Positions 26,039 to 35,113 are shown, counted from the first letter of the stretch. The stretch: 64,000 bases of DNA from Mucilaginibacter dorajii (GCF_024808255.1 NZ_JANTYS010000013.1:1-64000); one strand, 5' to 3'. Made by a program: numbers and translations. The notes: generated by a model not told the origin, from the letters alone.

Positions 26039-27976
26039 ATGAAAAAACACGCGTACTTATGGTTTATGGGGATTTTGTTGTTCCCGGTTGTGGCATTAGC
26101 CCAAAGCAAATCTGCATATGATCCACTGCAGGTTTTTGACCATAGTTTTTTTACGCATAACGGTAACGATATTCGCAATGCCAATGGTGCCCCAGGCCCC
26201 AAATACTGGCAAAACCGGGCCGATTACGTTATTCATGCCGCGCTGATAGAAAAAGATACCACCATAACCGGCGATGTAAATATCAATTATACTAACAACA
26301 GCACCGATACCCTGAACTATTTGTGGCTGCAGTTGGATCAGAATTTGTTTAAATCCGATTCGCGCGGGGTAGCCGCCACGCCTGTAAAAGGGGATAGGTT
26401 TGATGCCAATGGTTTTAAAGGTGGCTACCAGATTGCGGCGGTAACAGCTATATACCAGGGTAAAAGCTATACCATAAACCCAACTATTACCGATACCAGG
26501 ATGCAATTGCGCCTGCCTTTTGTGGTGAAGCCACATGGCGATAAAGTAAGCGTTAAAATAAACTATTCATTTGCCATACCAGAGCATGGTGCCGATAGGA
26601 TGGGCCAGCAGCCAACAAAAAACGGCATCATTTATCAGTTGGCACAGTGGTTTCCGCGCATGTGTGTTTATGACGATGTAATGGGCTGGAATACCTTGCC
26701 TTATATGGGCACCGGCGAATTTTATTGCGAGTATGGTAATGTTGACTATTTTATTACCACGCCTGCCGATATGATCGTAGCCGCATCCGGCGATTTGCAA
26801 AACCCTCAGCAGGTTTTAACGGCGGCACAGATCAGCAGGTTGGCAAGCACCTCTAAAACAGACAGCACCATAAGCATCATTAAACAACAGGAATTGCTTA
26901 CATCCGGTATCAGGCCTAAACAAAACGGAACCTTAACCTGGCACTACAAAATTCAAAACACGCGCGATGTGGCCTGGTCGGCATCGAGGGCTTTTATATG
27001 GGATGCTGCAAGGGTTAACTATCCATCGGGCAAAAAGGGTTTAGCTATGGCCGTTTACCCGGTTGAAAGCGTTGGGCCTAACAAATATAATCGCGCTGCA
27101 CAATACCTTAAACACAGTATGGAGTTTTACTCTGATACCTATTTTGAATATCCGTGGCATTCGGCAACCGTAGTAGCTGGCGTAGCTTTGGGTATGGAGT
27201 ACCCGGGCATTGTATTTTGCAGCTACAGCATTAAAGATGATGACCTGTTTAGAGATGTAACCCACGAGATGGGGCATAACTGGTTCCCGATGATTGTGGG
27301 TAGCAACGAACGCCGTTTTGCCTGGATGGACGAAGGTTTTGATACTTTTATCAACGGTTACGCCTGGCTTCATTTTAACAATGGCGAATACGCCCCAAAA
27401 GGAAACCCGGCCCAAAGCATTGTGTCCGAAATGATCAGGAGCAAGCACTCGCTCATGGTAGCGCCCGAGGTTAATAACGAAGGAGGGATGGCCTATTACA
27501 AAACCGCGCTGGGTTTAAATATATTACGCAATGTGGTTTTAGGTGCCGATAGATTTGATTATGCTTTTAAGATTTACATAAAAAGGTGGGCCTACAAGCA
27601 TCCGCAGCCAGACGATTTTTTCCGCACCATGAATGATGCCGCCGGCGAGGAGCTTACCTGGTTTTGGAAAGAGTGGTTTTATACCACCTGGAATCTTGAC
27701 CAGGCCGTTACCGAAATTAAGTACGATAAAAACGGTGCCTCATTCGGCGCGTTCATCACCATCGAAAATTTAAACCAGATGGTAATGCCGGTTACTATAA
27801 AGATCATAGAACAAAACGGGCAAACCCAAATTGTAAACCTCCCGGTTGAAGTTTGGCAACGCGGGGCCAAATGGACCTTCAAATGCCACACCACCTCCAA
27901 AATAAACAAAGTAATTTTAGATCCCGATAATTTGCTGCCCGATGTGGATAGGGGGAATAATACGTTGAGGGATTGA
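26039..27976 (+). CDS. M1 family metallopeptidase, secreted
   Basis: A zinc aminopeptidase-like protein of 645 residues with a signal peptide ending near LFPVVALAQ. The N-terminal beta domain is followed by the gluzincin active site HEMGH at 409-413 with the third ligand Glu at 432 in WMDEGFD (HExxH-x18-E). The exopeptidase GxMEN motif is present only as GMEYPG (27190s), which is usual for the Bacteroidota M1 subgroup. It probably degrades peptides in the periplasm or outside the cell. Confidence 0.93.
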   Translation: MKKHAYLWFMGILLFPVVALAQSKSAYDPLQVFDHSFFTHNGNDIRNANGAPGPKYWQNRADYVIHAALIEKDTTITGDVNINYTNNSTDTLNYLWLQLDQNLFKSDSRGVAATPVKGDRFDANGFKGGYQIAAVTAIYQGKSYTINPTITDTRMQLRLPFVVKPHGDKVSVKINYSFAIPEHGADRMGQQPTKNGIIYQLAQWFPRMCVYDDVMGWNTLPYMGTGEFYCEYGNVDYFITTPADMIVAASGDLQNPQQVLTAAQISRLASTSKTDSTISIIKQQELLTSGIRPKQNGTLTWHYKIQNTRDVAWSASRAFIWDAARVNYPSGKKGLAMAVYPVESVGPNKYNRAAQYLKHSMEFYSDTYFEYPWHSATVVAGVALGMEYPGIVFCSYSIKDDDLFRDVTHEMGHNWFPMIVGSNERRFAWMDEGFDTFINGYAWLHFNNGEYAPKGNPAQSIVSEMIRSKHSLMVAPEVNNEGGMAYYKTALGLNILRNVVLGADRFDYAFKIYIKRWAYKHPQPDDFFRTMNDAAGEELTWFWKEWFYTTWNLDQAVTEIKYDKNGASFGAFITIENLNQMVMPVTIKIIEQNGQTQIVNLPVEVWQRGAKWTFKCHTTSKINKVILDPDNLLPDVDRGNNTLRD

Positions 27977-28013
27977 TAGGGAGACGCGCAGGGCAAACGC
28001 AACTAAATAGTTA

Positions 28014-28066
28014 ATGACGATAAGCTGTTTTTTAATAATAGGTAACGGAATAAGCTTATGTCGTCA
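28014..28066. repeat. Imperfect hairpin after the M1 peptidase gene
   Basis: TGACGATAAGCT near 28014 pairs imperfectly with AAGCTTATGTCGTCA ending at 28066. It lies in the 449-bp gap 27977-28425, where I see no gene. The gap also holds a GC-rich hairpin (GCGGGG-GGAC-GCCCCGC, about 28303-28320) and half of a GAGACGC repeat at 28372-28393. Confidence 0.35.
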
Positions 28067-28371
28067 GAATATATAAGCATCAAACGATACCTTGTTATCG
28101 CCTGATCCTGGTTAAAAGATCAAGGTCCATTTGCCACCTGTATTGGGCAACAACAGGCACAAATATTTGGATGCGCCTAAATTGCGTGATACATCAGTTT
28201 AGTGTTAACCATGTAAAAACTCAAGTCGCTGATTGTTAGATTTTTATAAAATATTTATCTGAAATGTGTTAAGTTATGTTAACCCAATTTAAAGCGTTTG
28301 CCCTGCGGGGGGACGCCCCGCTTAATTGCGATTAATATACCATTATCTGCATTTTTGATTTGCACGCGGGT

Positions 28372-28393
28372 GACGCAAATATGCGTCTCTACA
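28372..28393. repeat. GAGACGC repeat, partial copy
   Basis: GACGCAAATATGCGTCTCTA then CA. It shares its core and right end with the element at 47133-47243. A weak partner (GGAGACGCGC) lies at about 27981, just after the M1 gene. Confidence 0.5.
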
Positions 28394-28425
28394 AAAAAAT
28401 ATCGTTAATAAATAACCTTTCGCTC

Positions 28426-28779
28426 TTAATCTTTTGCCTTTCCCCCCTTCTTCGATGCTTTGGCAATTTTGTTGAAGGCGACCGCCAGGGTTATCCAGTG
28501 GTTGAATTTTTGGGCGGTAATAAGGTCTTCGCCATCAACCCAAACAAAATCTTTCATTACGCGGGTGCCGTGAATCATCTGGCGGCAGTCGCCGGTTTCC
28601 AGTTCAATGGCGGCTTGATCCTGACCAATGCGGCAGAGCAGGCCGTTATCACGAATGCAGATGCACATTTTTTCATTGACCATGAAACATAAGCCCTTGA
28701 ACATTTCTACCTCGTCAACTTTAGGTTGATCGATAAATGCTTCGCGTACGCGGTTTGCTAAATGCTCATTGTAGGCCAT
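28426..28779 (-). CDS. TfoX/Sxy N-terminal domain protein
   Basis: A protein of 117 residues consisting of only the N-terminal TfoX domain (MAYNEHLANRVREAF, MFKGLCFMVNEKMCICI, WITLAVAFNKIAK), with a Lys-rich tail. In gamma-proteobacteria TfoX/Sxy activates competence, but single-domain versions in Bacteroidota are of unknown role. It lies 11 bp after the ECF sigma factor gene and is probably the third gene of that operon. Confidence 0.9.
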   Translation of the reverse strand: MAYNEHLANRVREAFIDQPKVDEVEMFKGLCFMVNEKMCICIRDNGLLCRIGQDQAAIELETGDCRQMIHGTRVMKDFVWVDGEDLITAQKFNHWITLAVAFNKIAKASKKGGKAKD

Positions 28780-28790
28780 AGAACGTAAAA

Positions 28791-30029
28791 TTAATAAATA
28801 GTTTTATTGAGTTGCTCAAGGTCTTTACGTATCCTGCTCTTTTCGGCGGTGGTTTTGGCAAACTGTAGCGCTGTTTTCAAGTGATGGATGGCTGTTGTTT
28901 TGTCAACGGATGTATACAGGTGCCCCAGCAAAACGTGGTATAAATGGTTGTTGTTAAGCTTTAACTTTTCTGCTTCAATAATGGCTTGCTGCCTGCCCCG
29001 GGATTTGTACAAGGCAAAAGTGCGGTTAAGCGCCGCCGCCGGCGAGTAGGCAATTTGTAGCAGGCGGTTATAAAGCTGTAAAATGTTTTCCCATTTTTCG
29101 GTGGTGTCGTTTTTTACCGTATGCCAATAAGCTATGGCCGCTTCCAGGTGGTATTTGTTGATGCCCCCCTTGGAGGATAGGTTTAAATAATACTCACCTT
29201 TGCGTATCAGTTCCTCATTCCACAGGCTGCTATCCTGGTCGTCATAGCGGATCATTTCGCCATGCTCGTCCGTACGGGCATCAAAACGGGAGGAGTGGAA
29301 ACACATCAATGCCATGAGAGCGTTGGTTTCGGACAGGTTGGTTGGTTCGTATTCTAACAAGAAAATCGTTAGGCGCATGGCTTCCAGGCACAGTTCTTTA
29401 CGTACGGTGGCGTCCTGGCTGGTAGAATAATAGCCCTCATTAAATAACAGATAAAGCGTGGTTAAAACAGCTTGTAGTCTGTCGGTAATCTGCGTGGCCG
29501 GCGGGAATTCTATCTTCACCTTTTCCTCGCGTAGCTTATCTTTAGCCCTGAACAGGCGCTTGTTAATGGTTGATTTACTGGTTAAAAAAGCATCTGCAAT
29601 TTCATCTATCCCAAAGCCGCAAAGAATTCGCAGCGACAGGCTGATCTGTGCCTCCGGAGGGATCACCGGCTGACAAATGGCGAACATCAGTTGTAGCTGG
29701 CTATCTTTAATATGCTGATCTGATAGATCAATATCAAACTCCTTAACATCCTCATGAGATAGCTGAAGCACCGGAGTTATCTTCTGGTCGAAGATCTTGT
29801 TGCGTTTCAAATGATCTTTAGCCCGGTTACGGGCTACCGTGTACAGCCAGCCTACAGGATTATCGGGCAACCCTTTAATGCCCCAGGTTTCGGCGGCGCT
29901 TAGAAATGTTTCGCTGGCAATATCCTCGGCAATTTCGGGATGCTCAAAGCCGAAATGCTTGTATAATACCGATACTATTTTTCGGTATTCGGTACGGAAT
30001 AGATGAGGAAGCAGTTCGGTATTGTTCAT
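28791..30029 (-). CDS. ECF sigma factor with C-terminal TPR-like domain (ECF42 type)
   Basis: A protein of 412 residues from ATG 30029 (an ATG 39 bp upstream is possible). The N-terminal 170 residues are sigma-70 regions 2 and 4 (DIASETFLSAAETWGIKG, NPVGWLYTVARNRAKD, ILCGFGIDEIADAFLTSKST). The long helical C-terminal extension (about 180-412) is the DUF6596/TPR-like region characteristic of ECF42 sigma factors. These are encoded next to DGPF/YciI proteins, as here, and work without a classical anti-sigma factor. The promoter targets are unknown. Confidence 0.93.
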   Translation of the reverse strand: MNNTELLPHLFRTEYRKIVSVLYKHFGFEHPEIAEDIASETFLSAAETWGIKGLPDNPVGWLYTVARNRAKDHLKRNKIFDQKITPVLQLSHEDVKEFDIDLSDQHIKDSQLQLMFAICQPVIPPEAQISLSLRILCGFGIDEIADAFLTSKSTINKRLFRAKDKLREEKVKIEFPPATQITDRLQAVLTTLYLLFNEGYYSTSQDATVRKELCLEAMRLTIFLLEYEPTNLSETNALMALMCFHSSRFDARTDEHGEMIRYDDQDSSLWNEELIRKGEYYLNLSSKGGINKYHLEAAIAYWHTVKNDTTEKWENILQLYNRLLQIAYSPAAALNRTFALYKSRGRQQAIIEAEKLKLNNNHLYHVLLGHLYTSVDKTTAIHHLKTALQFAKTTAEKSRIRKDLEQLNKTIY

Positions 30030-30075
30030 ATTGTTAAATGGCCATCCCAACGTTGCTGAAATGGCCATGGTAAAA

Positions 30076-30420
30076 TTACATAGGCATTATCATGCGTACT
30101 TCAACGCTGCCGCCAACTTTAAGAATAGGGCAGCCCTTTGATAGCTCAACCGCCTCTTCCTGCGATTCGGCCCGGATAATGGAATAGCCGCCTATCAACT
30201 CTTTAATTTCAACATATGGGCCATTGGTTATCACCTCGTTTGGCGCAATGGTGATGCCATCGTTATACAAGCGGTTACCATTGCTAACCAGCTTGTTTTG
30301 CGCGGCAATGCCCCCCAGCCAGTCCATCCATAATTTCATGGAGCTTTGCATTTGCTCTGGCGATGGTTTTGGTGTGCCTTCTGGTTCGTTTTTTCTGAAA
30401 AGCAATAAAAATTCGTTCAT
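30076..30420 (-). CDS. YciI/DGPF-domain protein
   Basis: A protein of 114 residues of the YCII-related (DGPF) family, a ferredoxin-like alpha/beta barrel fold. The usual DGPF signature appears as NGPYVEIKE, followed by IGGYSIIRAESQEEAVEL. It lies 46 bp upstream of the ECF42 sigma factor gene, the partner expected from that group, and probably heads the operon YciI - sigma - TfoX. The enzymatic role, if any, is unknown. Confidence 0.93.
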   Translation of the reverse strand: MNEFLLLFRKNEPEGTPKPSPEQMQSSMKLWMDWLGGIAAQNKLVSNGNRLYNDGITIAPNEVITNGPYVEIKELIGGYSIIRAESQEEAVELSKGCPILKVGGSVEVRMIMPM

Positions 30421-30500
30421 GATCTTTTAAATTTAGTGAATAAAACCATATGACGATCAGGTTTTGGGGAATAGGACAAGAGCGGTGTTTTATTTATCAG

Positions 30501-31652
30501 TCAATTTATTAATTGCGCCTCCTGCAGGTATAAATCTACATTAATGTTGCTATCTAATTCTGCTGCTTTTTTCAAATTGATGAACGCATTTTCCTTCTCT
30601 TTCATTTTTAAATAAAAAATACCGAGGTGCTTGTGGGCATATGCATTAGCCGGATCCAATCCCAGGCATTTATCTATCAATACTCTCCCAGCTTCTAACT
30701 TGCCTGTTAAAACATTTAATAACCCCAGGATGCTATAAGGGTCTGGAAGTTCGGGATCAAGTTTAATAGCTTTTTGCAATATTTCATCTGCTTCCTGGTA
30801 AGCTTCGGTCAGCACTAATTCATAACCAAGGTTGTTGAGGACTGCTGAGTTTTCCGGTTCTATAGTCAGCGCCTTTCTGTAATTTTTCATGGCGTTTTCA
30901 TGTTCGCCGGCTAAGGAATGTAAGTATCCCATATTTGAATAGTCAACCATGTCAAAAGAACTTATTGTTCCAAGGGCGATTAAATGCTTTTTAGCAAGAT
31001 CATTACTCTTAATATTTATTAACAGGGGTATAAGTTGCCTTAAAATTTTTTCTTCCTTTGGATGTGTATCAGCTATTTTGAGCAATTTATCTGCGGCAGC
31101 ACTATTTTCGTTGTTTAGCTGATCTTCAATAGCGGCTATATAACTTGAATAAACAGCCCGGTTCCTAAATGTAAAAGCTATCTGTTGGCCGTCATTATTT
31201 AAATAGGCTTCATTGGATGGTTTAGGGTTTAAGTTTCGTATCAAACTTATCCCCGAAAAAATAATAAGGATAAAGCAATATAGTTTTATCGCACCATGCA
31301 ATTCGGTATTGAACACTATAACCCCAATTATACACGCAAAAAGCAGCGTAAAAACAGGGCCGGCTAAAAGGATCAAAATGTATTTAAAATAATTAGATTC
31401 TATTTTAGATGACTGACACATGCCCCCGCGGATAAAGGGAGAGCCTGGGTTGAAATAAAAGTATAACCTGCCAATTTTGAAATTAAGCCTGGTTGCTTTG
31501 TTTCCGTGTGATCCTATAAAAACATTAATATTATCAGGTTTTGTTAATAGAAGGTAAGCAAAAGCATGACCTAACTCATGAAAGATGGTGATGAGCGGAT
31601 TTGTTATCGAAATGGCTATGATTACGAATAAGGATATAAAAACGGCCGTCAT
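30501..31652 (-). CDS. M50-type membrane metalloprotease fused to TPR repeats
   Basis: A protein of 383 residues. The N-terminal half is an M50-like membrane domain: the zinc motif HELGH is at 25-29 in a membrane helix, two or three more helices follow, and the second motif NPKPSNEAYLNNDG is at 142-155 (the NPxPxxxxDG-like site with the third ligand). The C-terminal half (about 170-383) is a run of TPR units (for example ALTIEPENSAVLNNLGYEL, KLDPELPDPYSILGLLN). The active-site residues look intact. The fusion suggests a protease whose substrates are recruited through the TPRs. It stands alone. Confidence 0.85.
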   Translation of the reverse strand: MTAVFISLFVIIAISITNPLITIFHELGHAFAYLLLTKPDNINVFIGSHGNKATRLNFKIGRLYFYFNPGSPFIRGGMCQSSKIESNYFKYILILLAGPVFTLLFACIIGVIVFNTELHGAIKLYCFILIIFSGISLIRNLNPKPSNEAYLNNDGQQIAFTFRNRAVYSSYIAAIEDQLNNENSAAADKLLKIADTHPKEEKILRQLIPLLINIKSNDLAKKHLIALGTISSFDMVDYSNMGYLHSLAGEHENAMKNYRKALTIEPENSAVLNNLGYELVLTEAYQEADEILQKAIKLDPELPDPYSILGLLNVLTGKLEAGRVLIDKCLGLDPANAYAHKHLGIFYLKMKEKENAFINLKKAAELDSNINVDLYLQEAQLIN

Positions 31653-31778
31653 ATAAATAGGTTGTGCAAGCTAATATAACAATTGTATTGTTGCTGGAAG
31701 CATTACTTATATTGTGCTGCCAGAGTTTTTTCACCTTATCTGTAGCATTTTAAAAATCTCCGTATCTAACCATCACAA

Positions 31779-32264
31779 ATGCAGGCAATGTCGTTCGAGG
31801 AAATTTACGATACTTATTACAGCAAGATCTTTAGGGTGTGCATGGGCTACATGAATGACCATGACCGTGCCCGCGATGTTGCACAGGAAACTTTTATTAC
31901 CGTGTGGCAAAAACTGGCCACGTTTCGTAATGAATCAGCCATCGGCACCTGGATCTTCCGTATCGCTTCAAACCATTGTTTGCGGCAGCTGGAAAAGGAA
32001 AACCGGATGCCCCTGGGCGAAATGCCGCCCGAACTGGAAGACAAACCACCACCCGATATTGAAGGGCAGGTGCAACTACTGTACAAATGCATAGCCGAGC
32101 TGCCCGAAATAGACCGCATTATTATTTCCCTTGAACTGGAGGATGTCAAACAAGCTGAGATAGCTAACATCACCGGTCTTTCGGAGAGTAATATCAGGGT
32201 TAAGGTTTACAGGATCAAAGAAAAACTTTCGCAAAAATTTAAACAGTATGAGCAGCAATATTGA
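31779..32264 (+). CDS. ECF-type RNA polymerase sigma factor
   Basis: A short sigma-70 factor of 161 residues. Region 2 (SKIFRVCMGYMNDHDRARDV, AQETFITVWQKL, IGTWIFRIASNHC) and region 4 (LPEIDRIIISLELEDVKQAE, NITGLSESNIRVKVYRIKEK) are present. It overlaps the next gene by 17 bp, so the two are translated from one message. The membrane protein that follows is the likely anti-sigma partner by position. Confidence 0.95.
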   Translation: MQAMSFEEIYDTYYSKIFRVCMGYMNDHDRARDVAQETFITVWQKLATFRNESAIGTWIFRIASNHCLRQLEKENRMPLGEMPPELEDKPPPDIEGQVQLLYKCIAELPEIDRIIISLELEDVKQAEIANITGLSESNIRVKVYRIKEKLSQKFKQYEQQY

Positions 32265-32859
32265 TTTTAAGGCACTTTGGCAACAACAGGAAGCTGCTGC
32301 CAGGCCCCACATTAATGAGGTAATCAAAAAAGCCAAAGGCGTCAAGCGCAAAACCAGGAACAAATTATTATGGCTAAACCTGGCGTTAATTGCCACCATA
32401 TTGCTGTATATTTTTGTGCCGGGTTTTACCTTAAGCACCAGTATGGTCACTACCAAAATAGGCGCGGCATTGGTGATCCTCGGTATTGTTTTTTTTTTAA
32501 CACTAAACAATCGCTTGTTGCTGAGCTTGTTTAAAACCAAACCAGAAACAGATACCTTTTCTTTTTTGACAGATCTGCTACAGATCAGAAAAAAGCAGGA
32601 ATTTATTCAAACAAGGGCGATGAACCTGTACTTTTTATTTCTATCGGCAGGGATGTTTTTATACATGATTGAGTTTGTTCAAAAAATGGGATTTACCCTG
32701 GGCTGTGTTGCCTACGTAAGCCTGCTTGGCTGGCTGGCCGTGGTATATTTTTACATAAAACCGCGTACGGTAAAAAAACAAAAAGCCGAGATGAACGCGG
32801 CAATAGAAAGACTACAAGCCATTAATGATCAGTTAACGATGACAAAAGAGTTGGAGTAA
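32248..32859 (+). CDS. Four-helix membrane protein, candidate anti-sigma partner
   Basis: A protein of 203 residues with a cytoplasmic N-terminal 40 residues, four predicted membrane segments (about 42-60, 70-90, 125-145, 150-170) and a charged C-terminal coil (KKQKAEMNAAIERLQAINDQ). There is no zinc anti-sigma motif (HxxxCxxC). It overlaps the ECF sigma gene by 17 bp. Position and topology suggest it regulates the sigma factor, but I do not recognise the family. Confidence 0.75.
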   Translation: MSSNIDFKALWQQQEAAARPHINEVIKKAKGVKRKTRNKLLWLNLALIATILLYIFVPGFTLSTSMVTTKIGAALVILGIVFFLTLNNRLLLSLFKTKPETDTFSFLTDLLQIRKKQEFIQTRAMNLYFLFLSAGMFLYMIEFVQKMGFTLGCVAYVSLLGWLAVVYFYIKPRTVKKQKAEMNAAIERLQAINDQLTMTKELE

Positions 32860-32913
32860 ATTTGAAATGTGAGCAGGTTTGAAACAAATTCAATAGCTTT
32901 ACATCTAAATACC

Positions 32914-33372
32914 ATGGAAGGCACAAAAGTTTTAGCAGCAGTAACCAATGTTTTTAAAGGCGCAGACACCCACGACTGGTGCCTGGTGCAAAGCGTGCTG
33001 GCCCAAAAAGTGACGCTTGATTACTCATCCATGAATGGTGTAGGTCCGGTTGAATTATCGCCTGTAGAAGTAACTAATAACTGGGAAATGTTTTTGCCCG
33101 GTTTTGATAGGACCCATCACCAGTTATCTGCATTCAGGGTGCAGCTTAATGGTAGCGTAGCTGATGTGCATTACAGCGCCGTGGCCGAGCACTTTATTGG
33201 CGATGACGTTTGGACGGTTACCGCGACTTATCATACCAGGCTGATTAAAGAAGATGGTACCTGGTTAGTTAATTATCATAAAATTAATTTCGAAAACCAA
33301 TCCGGTAACGCTAACCTGCCCAAAAGAGCGCATGAGGTTTTAGCCGAACGCAAAGCTAAAAGCAGTTTATAG
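32914..33372 (+). CDS. SnoaL-like / NTF2-fold protein
   Basis: A protein of 152 residues from ATG 32914 (a GTG 45 bp upstream is possible but less likely). A single SnoaL-like cone fold: KGADTHDWCLVQSVLAQKVT at the start, then beta strands with VADVHYSAVAEHFIGDD and YHTRLIKEDGTWLVNYHKI. Members bind small hydrophobic molecules or are isomerases. No function can be assigned. The OsmC gene follows 32 bp later and may be co-transcribed. Confidence 0.85.
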   Translation: MEGTKVLAAVTNVFKGADTHDWCLVQSVLAQKVTLDYSSMNGVGPVELSPVEVTNNWEMFLPGFDRTHHQLSAFRVQLNGSVADVHYSAVAEHFIGDDVWTVTATYHTRLIKEDGTWLVNYHKINFENQSGNANLPKRAHEVLAERKAKSSL

Positions 33373-33404
33373 TTTCGACTTTAATTTTATGGGGGGATTT
33401 GATC

Positions 33405-33875
33405 ATGAAAGACCATCATTATAATGCCACCATCAACTGGACCGGCAACAAGGGCGAAGGCACCAAAGACTACCGGGCCTATGAACGCAGTCACGTTATT
33501 TATATAGAAGGGAAACCCGATATTCCCGGATCATCCGACCCAAGTTTCAGGGGAGATAAGGCACGCTACAGTCCTGAAGACCTTTTATTGGCATCTGTTT
33601 CGGCCTGTCACATGCTTTGGTACCTGCATCTATGTTCGGTAGCAGGTGTTATCGTAGTTGATTATGAGGATAAGGCCGAAGGCACTATGGTTGAAACCAG
33701 CGATGGTGGCGGCTATTTTACCGAGGTAGTGTTAAAACCGCAGATCACCCTAAAAGATGCTGCTATGCAGACCAAAGCCGATGAAATTCATCATGAGGCA
33801 AACAAGCTATGTTTTATAGCAAATTCTGTAAAATTCCCGGTTTTACACCAGGCAACTTATAAAGTAGCAGAATAA
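33405..33875 (+). CDS. OsmC family peroxidase-like protein
   Basis: A protein of 156 residues of the OsmC/Ohr superfamily, thiol peroxidases that reduce organic hydroperoxides. The two redox cysteines are C68 in SVSACHMLWYL and C136 in EANKLCFIANS, separated as expected. An extra Cys at 77 is unusual. The start is ATG 33405 rather than the TTG two codons earlier. Confidence 0.93.
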   Translation: MKDHHYNATINWTGNKGEGTKDYRAYERSHVIYIEGKPDIPGSSDPSFRGDKARYSPEDLLLASVSACHMLWYLHLCSVAGVIVVDYEDKAEGTMVETSDGGGYFTEVVLKPQITLKDAAMQTKADEIHHEANKLCFIANSVKFPVLHQATYKVAE

Positions 33876-33898
33876 TCGCTGGCAATCATGCGGTGATT

Positions 33899-33972
33899 AA
33901 TTACTTTATTCACTGCATATTTGCGGCGAATAAAGTAATTTGTGGCGAATAATTGATATATTTACCGCAAAT
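33899..33972. promoter_or_regulatory. Repeat-rich leader of the second fic gene
   Basis: A hairpin AATTACTTTATTC (33899-33911) / GAATAAAGTAATT (33928-33940) has perfect 13-bp arms. Two direct copies of ATTTG(C/T)GGCGAATAA (33919-33933, 33938-33952) are 19 bp apart, and an inverted partial copy TTTACCGCAAAT lies at 33961-33972. All sit within 90 bp before the start codon. The gene product has a C-terminal winged helix, so autoregulation here is plausible. Confidence 0.5.
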
Positions 33973-33981
33973 AGTTTCGTT

Positions 33982-35091
33982 TTGTATATTCATCAACTTA
34001 AAAACTGGCCAAATTTTACCTGGGATGCCGATCCCATTTTGCCTGTTTTGGGTAAAGTAAGGCACAGGCAAGGGCTGATTCTTGGACAAATGAATTCGCT
34101 CGGGTTTAGGCTTAAAGAGGATACGATATTGGAGACGTTAACACTTGATGTTTTAAAAACAAGTGAAATTGAAGGCGAAAAACTTAACACAGACCAGGTA
34201 CGGTCATCCATCGCCCGTCGTTTAGGGATAGATATAGCCGGTGCAGTTCCGGCAAGCCGTGATGTTGAAGGTGTTGTAGAAATGTTGTTGAATGCCACTC
34301 AGCATTATAAAGATCCATTAACCGAAGATCGATTATATGGATGGCATTCGGCCTTGTTTCCTACCGGAAGAGCAGGCATGCACAAAATAACAGTTGGTGC
34401 GTGGCGGACGCCGGACGCAGGTCCAATGCAGGTAGTATCCGGTGCTATTGGCAAAGAAAAAGTACACTTTGAAGCCCCCGAAGCGGCACGCCTTGCCGCC
34501 GAAATGCAATTGTTTATCCATTGGTTTAACGGCAACAACGAGAATGACCTGGTTATAAAAGCAGCTATCGCGCACCTGTGGTTTGTAACCATCCATCCGT
34601 TCGATGATGGCAACGGTCGAATTGCCCGCGCATTAACCGATCTGCTCCTTGCCCGGGCCGATGATACTTCCCAACGTTTTTATAGTATGTCTGCCCAGAT
34701 CCTTAATGAAAAAACAGCGTATTATCACCTGTTGGAAACAACACAAAAGGGTGGCCTTGACATCACTTCCTGGATCAATTGGTTCCTGGCTTGCCTTGAC
34801 CATGCGATGGATCATACCGAAGAAGTTCTATCGCGCATATTTACGCGGAACAGTTTTTGGGAACATAACCGTGATGTGGATTTTAACAGCAGGCAGCATC
34901 AAATGATCACCAATTTATTGGACGACTTTTATGGAAAGCTCACAACAGGTAAATGGAGTAAAATGGCAAAATGCTCGGTTGATACGGCTTTAAGGGATAT
35001 TCAGGATTTGGTGGATAAGGGGATAATGGAGAAGGAAACAGGCGGCGGCCGCAACACCAGCTACACCTTGATATTACCACAAAAAAAATGA
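33982..35091 (+). CDS. Class II Fic protein with winged-helix C-terminus (DUF4172)
   Basis: A protein of 369 residues. I place the start at TTG 33982 because family members begin MYIHxxxxWPNF and the ORF reads YIHQLKNWPNFTWD there; no ATG is near. The N-terminal domain has the self-inhibiting motif T60-x3-E64-G65 (KTSEIEGEKL). The Fic loop is HPFDDGNGRIAR at 205-216. The last 60 residues (SVDTALRDIQDLVDKGIMEK) form a winged helix that probably binds DNA. Unlike the first Fic protein in this window, this one carries its own inhibitor. Confidence 0.93.
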   Translation: MYIHQLKNWPNFTWDADPILPVLGKVRHRQGLILGQMNSLGFRLKEDTILETLTLDVLKTSEIEGEKLNTDQVRSSIARRLGIDIAGAVPASRDVEGVVEMLLNATQHYKDPLTEDRLYGWHSALFPTGRAGMHKITVGAWRTPDAGPMQVVSGAIGKEKVHFEAPEAARLAAEMQLFIHWFNGNNENDLVIKAAIAHLWFVTIHPFDDGNGRIARALTDLLLARADDTSQRFYSMSAQILNEKTAYYHLLETTQKGGLDITSWINWFLACLDHAMDHTEEVLSRIFTRNSFWEHNRDVDFNSRQHQMITNLLDDFYGKLTTGKWSKMAKCSVDTALRDIQDLVDKGIMEKETGGGRNTSYTLILPQKK

Positions 35092-35113
35092 TCGTCGCAT
35101 CGCGCGACGATCA
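35081..35113 (-). terminator. Intrinsic terminator of the starch operon
   Basis: TGATCGTCGC (35089-35098) pairs with GCGACGATCA (35104-35113). Read on the minus strand the hairpin is followed by eight T (35081-35088). It lies 50 bp after the GH13 stop codon. The same hairpin starts at the stop codon of the convergent fic gene. Confidence 0.85.

Noticed and set aside
28360..28692. A 110-codon plus-strand ORF opposite the TfoX gene.
   Set aside because: It starts in a repeat and runs antisense to a well-supported domain protein.
34305..34613. Minus-strand ORFs within the second fic gene.
   Set aside because: They are antisense shadows of a gene with clear Fic and winged-helix motifs.
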